DNA from: Rhizobium grahamii CCGE 502
GTDB lineage: Bacteria; Pseudomonadota; Alphaproteobacteria; Rhizobiales; Rhizobiaceae
Direction of reading: 5' to 3'
Length of the DNA: 64,000 bases
NCBI RefSeq assembly: GCF_000298315.2
Contig: NZ_AEYE02000014.1
Coordinates: 424,434 to 488,433, forward strand
The notes under the pieces were generated by a model. It did not search any database. It was not told the origin of the DNA and was given only the letters and a program-made list of their open reading frames with translations. The position numbers were made by a program, and so were the translations under genes. Positions 61,107 through 64,000 of this stretch are shown here, piece after piece; position 1 is the stretch's first letter; every line of letters begins with the position of its first letter.

Positions 61107-63193
61107 GCGGCATGTTCCTTTGCAGTTCCTTCGGCGCCAGCGACAGCGGCCACACGCAGAGAGACTGCGTCAGGGTAAAGGGTGTATCTGAGCGCTGTCA
61201 TCGAGCGGCGTGCGCCCTCGATCGCCGAAGACGTGCCCGCCTCTACGAATGCCGCAAGCGACTGGTCCAGCGTCTTCAGCAGGTTTTCGTTGGGCTGCGC
61301 ATCCCGGCTCTTCTGCTTCTGCTCATAGTGGGCCGCGATACCCGAAAGCACGTTTTCGATCGGCTCGCGTTTGTCCCGCGATACCAATTGCTTGTGGCGC
61401 TGGAGATCCAGAGTGTTGAGACCGTTGCGCAGGTCACGCATGATATCGGTCTGTGCGACTGCGGACTCGGCCGGGATCATTGCCAAGCGTGGAGCAACGA
61501 GACCAAGCCGATCAACCATGCGGTACAGCAAGTCCGTGAAGTCGACCTCATCGGGGCGACGTGCTGCAGCCACGATATCGGTCCAGCCCGACCTCAGCAC
61601 ACGATAAGCCGTCCACTCAGCGCCGACCGAGCGAACGAGGACCGTCGTTCCGCAGGCAATCACCATGCCGATGATCATAGCCGCATTCGAATTGACGAAA
61701 GAGGCGAGATCCAGATTCAGACGGTCCTGCAAGGTCAGCATGTTCGGCAGATTCACGCAGAAACCCATGCCATAAAGACCAAGGGACGGCCTCGTCATTA
61801 AGAGGCCAGCCGGGATCAGCATCAAGCCGAGTGCGGCGGCGAGTTCGACGTAGCTGTGGATCAGCGGCATCAGGCCATACTCGAAGACGAAAGCTGCAAT
61901 GACGGTCACGATGGCGACATTCACGAACTTGATCATCATCGGCGCCGGATCGTCCATCGACGAGAAGATGCAGCAGAGCACGCCGGCCATCATCGCAGCC
62001 GCGCTGCCCTGGGGCCAACCCGTATAGATCCAGAAGGCTGTCGCGATAAACGTCGCCAGCATAACCGACAGGCCGGAATGAATGGCCATGCCATAATCCT
62101 TGTGGATCGGAGCCCGGTCGAAGGACGTGCCGAACCGGCGCCAACGAAGGTCATGATGCGATCCGGATTCGATATCCTGCCTGAGGCTGAGACAGTCTCC
62201 CCATATCTGCACGAGATCTCGGATGCGTGCGGTGAGGTTATGGGCAAGCAGCCCGTTCCACTCCTGTTGTTCGTGTCCCTCCTCCTCAGCCTTGACCATC
62301 AGAACAAGGAGCTGCTGGCGCTTGTCCTCGGAAAGCGGCTTACCGCTTTCGAGCAATGCCGTGACTTCGCCTATCAACTTCGTGATCGCGGGCGTGAACT
62401 TGCCCGCTGTCGCCTTCTCGAGCGCATGCAACACGTCCGCTAGCCCCGAAACGATCGGCAGCATCGCGACCATGCGCTGCTGCAATGTCCGGGTGCGACC
62501 GACGATGTCGCGCAGCGCCGAGGTGTCATAGGCGACATGGGTGGTGAAGCTATGGAGATCGACCGCATCGGCGGCGAGCCGACGGGCCGCGGCCAGAAGC
62601 GCGGGATCGCGGCCCCTACCCTTCAGGGTTCCGATGGCTAGGTCAGCGCCGTCGCGCAGCCATGCATTGATACGCGCAGCCAGCACCGGCCCGGCGTGTC
62701 GCGGAAAGAAGATGCGATTCACAACCGCCGCGCAGATGATGCCGAGCGCGATTTCCACGACACGGGCAGTTGCGTAGGTAAAGGCCGTATCCGGGTTTGC
62801 GACGATCGGGAAGCCGGTCAGAGCGGTCGTATATCCCGCCAGCATGAAACTGTAACTGCGTGGTGTTCGGTCGAGCAGACTGACACCAAGGCAAAAGGCC
62901 ATCCACAGCGCGATCGCCAGCGTCAGCATTTCAGGCGAATTGACGAGGTTGGGGATCAGGATCACCGTAACCGCGCCGCCAAGCGCCGTGCCGATCAGGC
63001 GGTAGAGCGCCTTCGATGTGCTCGCACCCGATAGCGGATGAGCCACGATGTAAACCGTACCAACCGCCCAATAGGGATTCTGCAGGTCGAAGCAAAGCGC
63101 AATACCAAGCGCCAGCATCGCGGCTGTGAAGGTCTTGATGGAAAAGACGACGTCTCCCAGGCTGGGATCGGTCGCGTTCTTTCTATTCGTCAT
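61103..63193 (-). CDS. FUSC-family (AaeB-type) efflux transporter
   Basis: A 696-residue inner-membrane protein of the fusaric-acid-resistance/AaeB family. Two blocks of about five membrane segments (about 15-165, starting FSIKTFTAAMLALGIALCFDLQNPYWAV, and 370-520, with GLSVMLATFIATAFWIYTGWPQGSAA) are separated by a cytoplasmic helical domain. A C-terminal cytoplasmic domain follows. Exports hydroxylated aromatic acids such as p-hydroxybenzoate in E. coli; a plant phenolic would be a fitting substrate here. Start 63193 overlaps the marR gene end by 11 bases. Confidence 0.92.
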   Translation of the reverse strand: MTNRKNATDPSLGDVVFSIKTFTAAMLALGIALCFDLQNPYWAVGTVYIVAHPLSGASTSKALYRLIGTALGGAVTVILIPNLVNSPEMLTLAIALWMAFCLGVSLLDRTPRSYSFMLAGYTTALTGFPIVANPDTAFTYATARVVEIALGIICAAVVNRIFFPRHAGPVLAARINAWLRDGADLAIGTLKGRGRDPALLAAARRLAADAVDLHSFTTHVAYDTSALRDIVGRTRTLQQRMVAMLPIVSGLADVLHALEKATAGKFTPAITKLIGEVTALLESGKPLSEDKRQQLLVLMVKAEEEGHEQQEWNGLLAHNLTARIRDLVQIWGDCLSLRQDIESGSHHDLRWRRFGTSFDRAPIHKDYGMAIHSGLSVMLATFIATAFWIYTGWPQGSAAAMMAGVLCCIFSSMDDPAPMMIKFVNVAIVTVIAAFVFEYGLMPLIHSYVELAAALGLMLIPAGLLMTRPSLGLYGMGFCVNLPNMLTLQDRLNLDLASFVNSNAAMIIGMVIACGTTVLVRSVGAEWTAYRVLRSGWTDIVAAARRPDEVDFTDLLYRMVDRLGLVAPRLAMIPAESAVAQTDIMRDLRNGLNTLDLQRHKQLVSRDKREPIENVLSGIAAHYEQKQKSRDAQPNENLLKTLDQSLAAFVEAGTSSAIEGARRSMTALRYTLYPDAVSLRVAAVAGAEGTAKEHAA

Positions 63194-63650
63194 TTTCCTG
63201 TGTTCCGGATAGGACCGCGGTTTTCGCCGCGATGGCGCGCAGGACCTCCAAGGCGGCCTCGACTTTTTCAGGATCAAGGTCGCCTAGGATCTGTGCTCGC
63301 AGCTCCGCCGCACAGCTTTCGGCGCGCTCGGCGACCGCTGTGCCTCCTCCGGTGAGTTGCACCAGCTTGATGCGGCGGTCCGCCTCATCGGGAACCCTGC
63401 AGATCAAGCCGTCATTTTCCAAACTGTCGAGAACCCGCACGAGGGTCGGCCCTTCCACACCGACCCTTTCGGCCAGAACACCCTGCGGTATCCGGTCGCC
63501 ATGCCGAAGCAGCGCGATCAACGGCGCTGCGCTGGCGTCGGAAAGGTTGTGATCGGTCAGGACGGCGTTCAAAGCCCGACGCCATCCGCGCCCGCAGATC
63601 ATAAGCAAGGGTGCGAACTCGGCCCAGGTTTGCTTCAGATTCGTTGTCAT
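63183..63650 (-). CDS. MarR-family repressor of the efflux operon
   Basis: A 155-residue MarR protein. The winged helix is RIPQGVLAERVGVEGPTLVRVLDSLENDGLICRVPDEADRRIKLVQLT (seen in blocks), with the DRR-I-K wing typical of the family. First gene of the operon, and its end overlaps the transporter gene, so it likely represses its own operon and is released by an aromatic ligand. The start at 63650 (MTTNLKQTW) has AGGA 13-15 bases upstream; ATG 63665 directly abuts the same AGG. Confidence 0.9.
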   Translation of the reverse strand: MTTNLKQTWAEFAPLLMICGRGWRRALNAVLTDHNLSDASAAPLIALLRHGDRIPQGVLAERVGVEGPTLVRVLDSLENDGLICRVPDEADRRIKLVQLTGGGTAVAERAESCAAELRAQILGDLDPEKVEAALEVLRAIAAKTAVLSGTQENDE

Positions 63651-63663
63651 GAAATTAGATAAC

Positions 63664-63680
63664 ATCCTATCGATTAGAAT
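63664..63680. promoter_or_regulatory. Probable MarR operator
   Basis: An imperfect 17-base palindrome, ATCCTATCGATTAGAAT, lies just before the marR start in the gap shared with the divergent outer-membrane gene. Position and symmetry fit a MarR operator controlling one or both transcripts. Confidence 0.45.
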
Positions 63681-63864
63681 ACAATGATATTATTTTTGGG
63701 GGGCGATGATGTCACTAGCAGACCCTGTTGGGTATCAATCGCCTCCTTGCCGGTCATGACGCTTTCCCTTTGGACTGCCGTGAAAAGCCTATTGAGGAAG
63801 TGAAAAATTAACCATGCGCCGTAATAGTTTGTTAGAGAATCGCGAGCATCCCATTGGAGACCCT

Positions 63865-64000
63865 ATGCGCCGATATGCAATCCTTGCCGCACTGTCTGTT
63901 CTGTCAGGCTGTGTGAGCGGCCCGGACCATGTTCCTCCGGAGATGCCGCTTCCGGCGAAGTTCAGCGAGGGTGGCGCCAAGGACATTGGCGACGTCTCAA
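63865..64000 (+). CDS. Outer-membrane efflux lipoprotein, NodT type (5' part only)
   Basis: The first 45 codons of a gene cut by the window edge. The signal peptide has the lipobox LSGC (AALSVLSGCVSGPDHVPPEMPLP in blocks), and the following GPD-PP-LP stretch is the usual start of TolC-like NodT-family channels. ATG 63865 has GGAGA upstream; an in-frame ATG 17 codons earlier (63814) lacks one and would bury the signal peptide. Divergent from the marR-FUSC-DUF1656-HlyD operon, so probably its outer-membrane partner. Confidence 0.75.
   Translation, partial: MRRYAILAALSVLSGCVSGPDHVPPEMPLPAKFSEGGAKDIGDVS

Overview
The window looks like a chromosomal segment of an alphaproteobacterium in the Rhizobiaceae (Rhizobium/Agrobacterium/Ensifer group). 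The strongest marker is the chvE-gguA-gguB-gguC sugar-transport operon with a divergent gbpR-type LysR gene. Supporting markers are a DUF982 protein, an EcfG-type (GGAAC-N17-CGTT) general stress promoter, and high-GC codon use throughout. All identifications are by reading the sequence; no database search was run. I saw no insertion sequence, prophage or CRISPR array.

Layout. 1-2.2 kb: quinone oxidoreductase and L-lactate dehydrogenase. 2.3-6.1 kb (minus): a urate/allantoin degradation operon (puuE, uraD, allA, uraH, led by a DUF1045 gene) with a HepT/MntA toxin-antitoxin pair inserted in it. 6.2-8.1 kb: the two halves of the MnmC tRNA-modification activity as divergent genes whose start codons overlap. 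8.1-10.9 kb: a large hybrid histidine kinase. 11.1-13.6 kb: a tyrosine-rich exported protein behind an EcfG promoter, then a DEAD-box RNA helicase with a terminator-like hairpin just before its start. 13.8-15.4 kb: VOC protein and EamA transporter. 15.7-18.9 kb: ATP-grasp / alpha-E / transglutaminase operon with a possible sigma-54 promoter. 19-26.8 kb: ketoglutarate-semialdehyde dehydrogenase, gguC, gguB, gguA, chvE and gbpR. 26.8-33.7 kb: J-domain and membrane proteins, an IolG-type dehydrogenase, a ROK repressor and a xylose-type ABC transporter with a clear palindromic operator. 33.8 kb: tRNA-Arg(CCG). 34-40.7 kb: Tat-exported M14-like zinc hydrolase, glucoamylase-family protein, phosphoketolase, a degenerate ABC ATPase and a DUF982 protein. 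40.8-42.6 kb: small exported protein and MFS exporter.

43-58.6 kb is the most unusual part. A lipoprotein alpha/beta hydrolase, a periplasmic sulfatase, a MoxR-DUF58-DUF4381-BatA-BatB/C-BatD set, a formylglycine-generating enzyme, a periplasmic HAD phosphatase, a DUF1269 protein and a DUF4105 protein lie in a row. A 19-bp motif, consensus GTTACCGTWACGTACTTMC, lies in front of the hydrolase (twice), the sulfatase, the formylglycine-generating enzyme, and a small gene just upstream of a membrane protein with a winged-helix-like N-terminus and TPR C-terminus. The sulfatase carries the C-T-A-G-R site that the formylglycine enzyme would activate. I infer a small envelope regulon, with the membrane protein as candidate regulator. 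58.7-64 kb: an adenylate/guanylate cyclase, an AaeAXB-type efflux operon under a MarR regulator, and the start of a divergent outer-membrane efflux lipoprotein cut by the window end.
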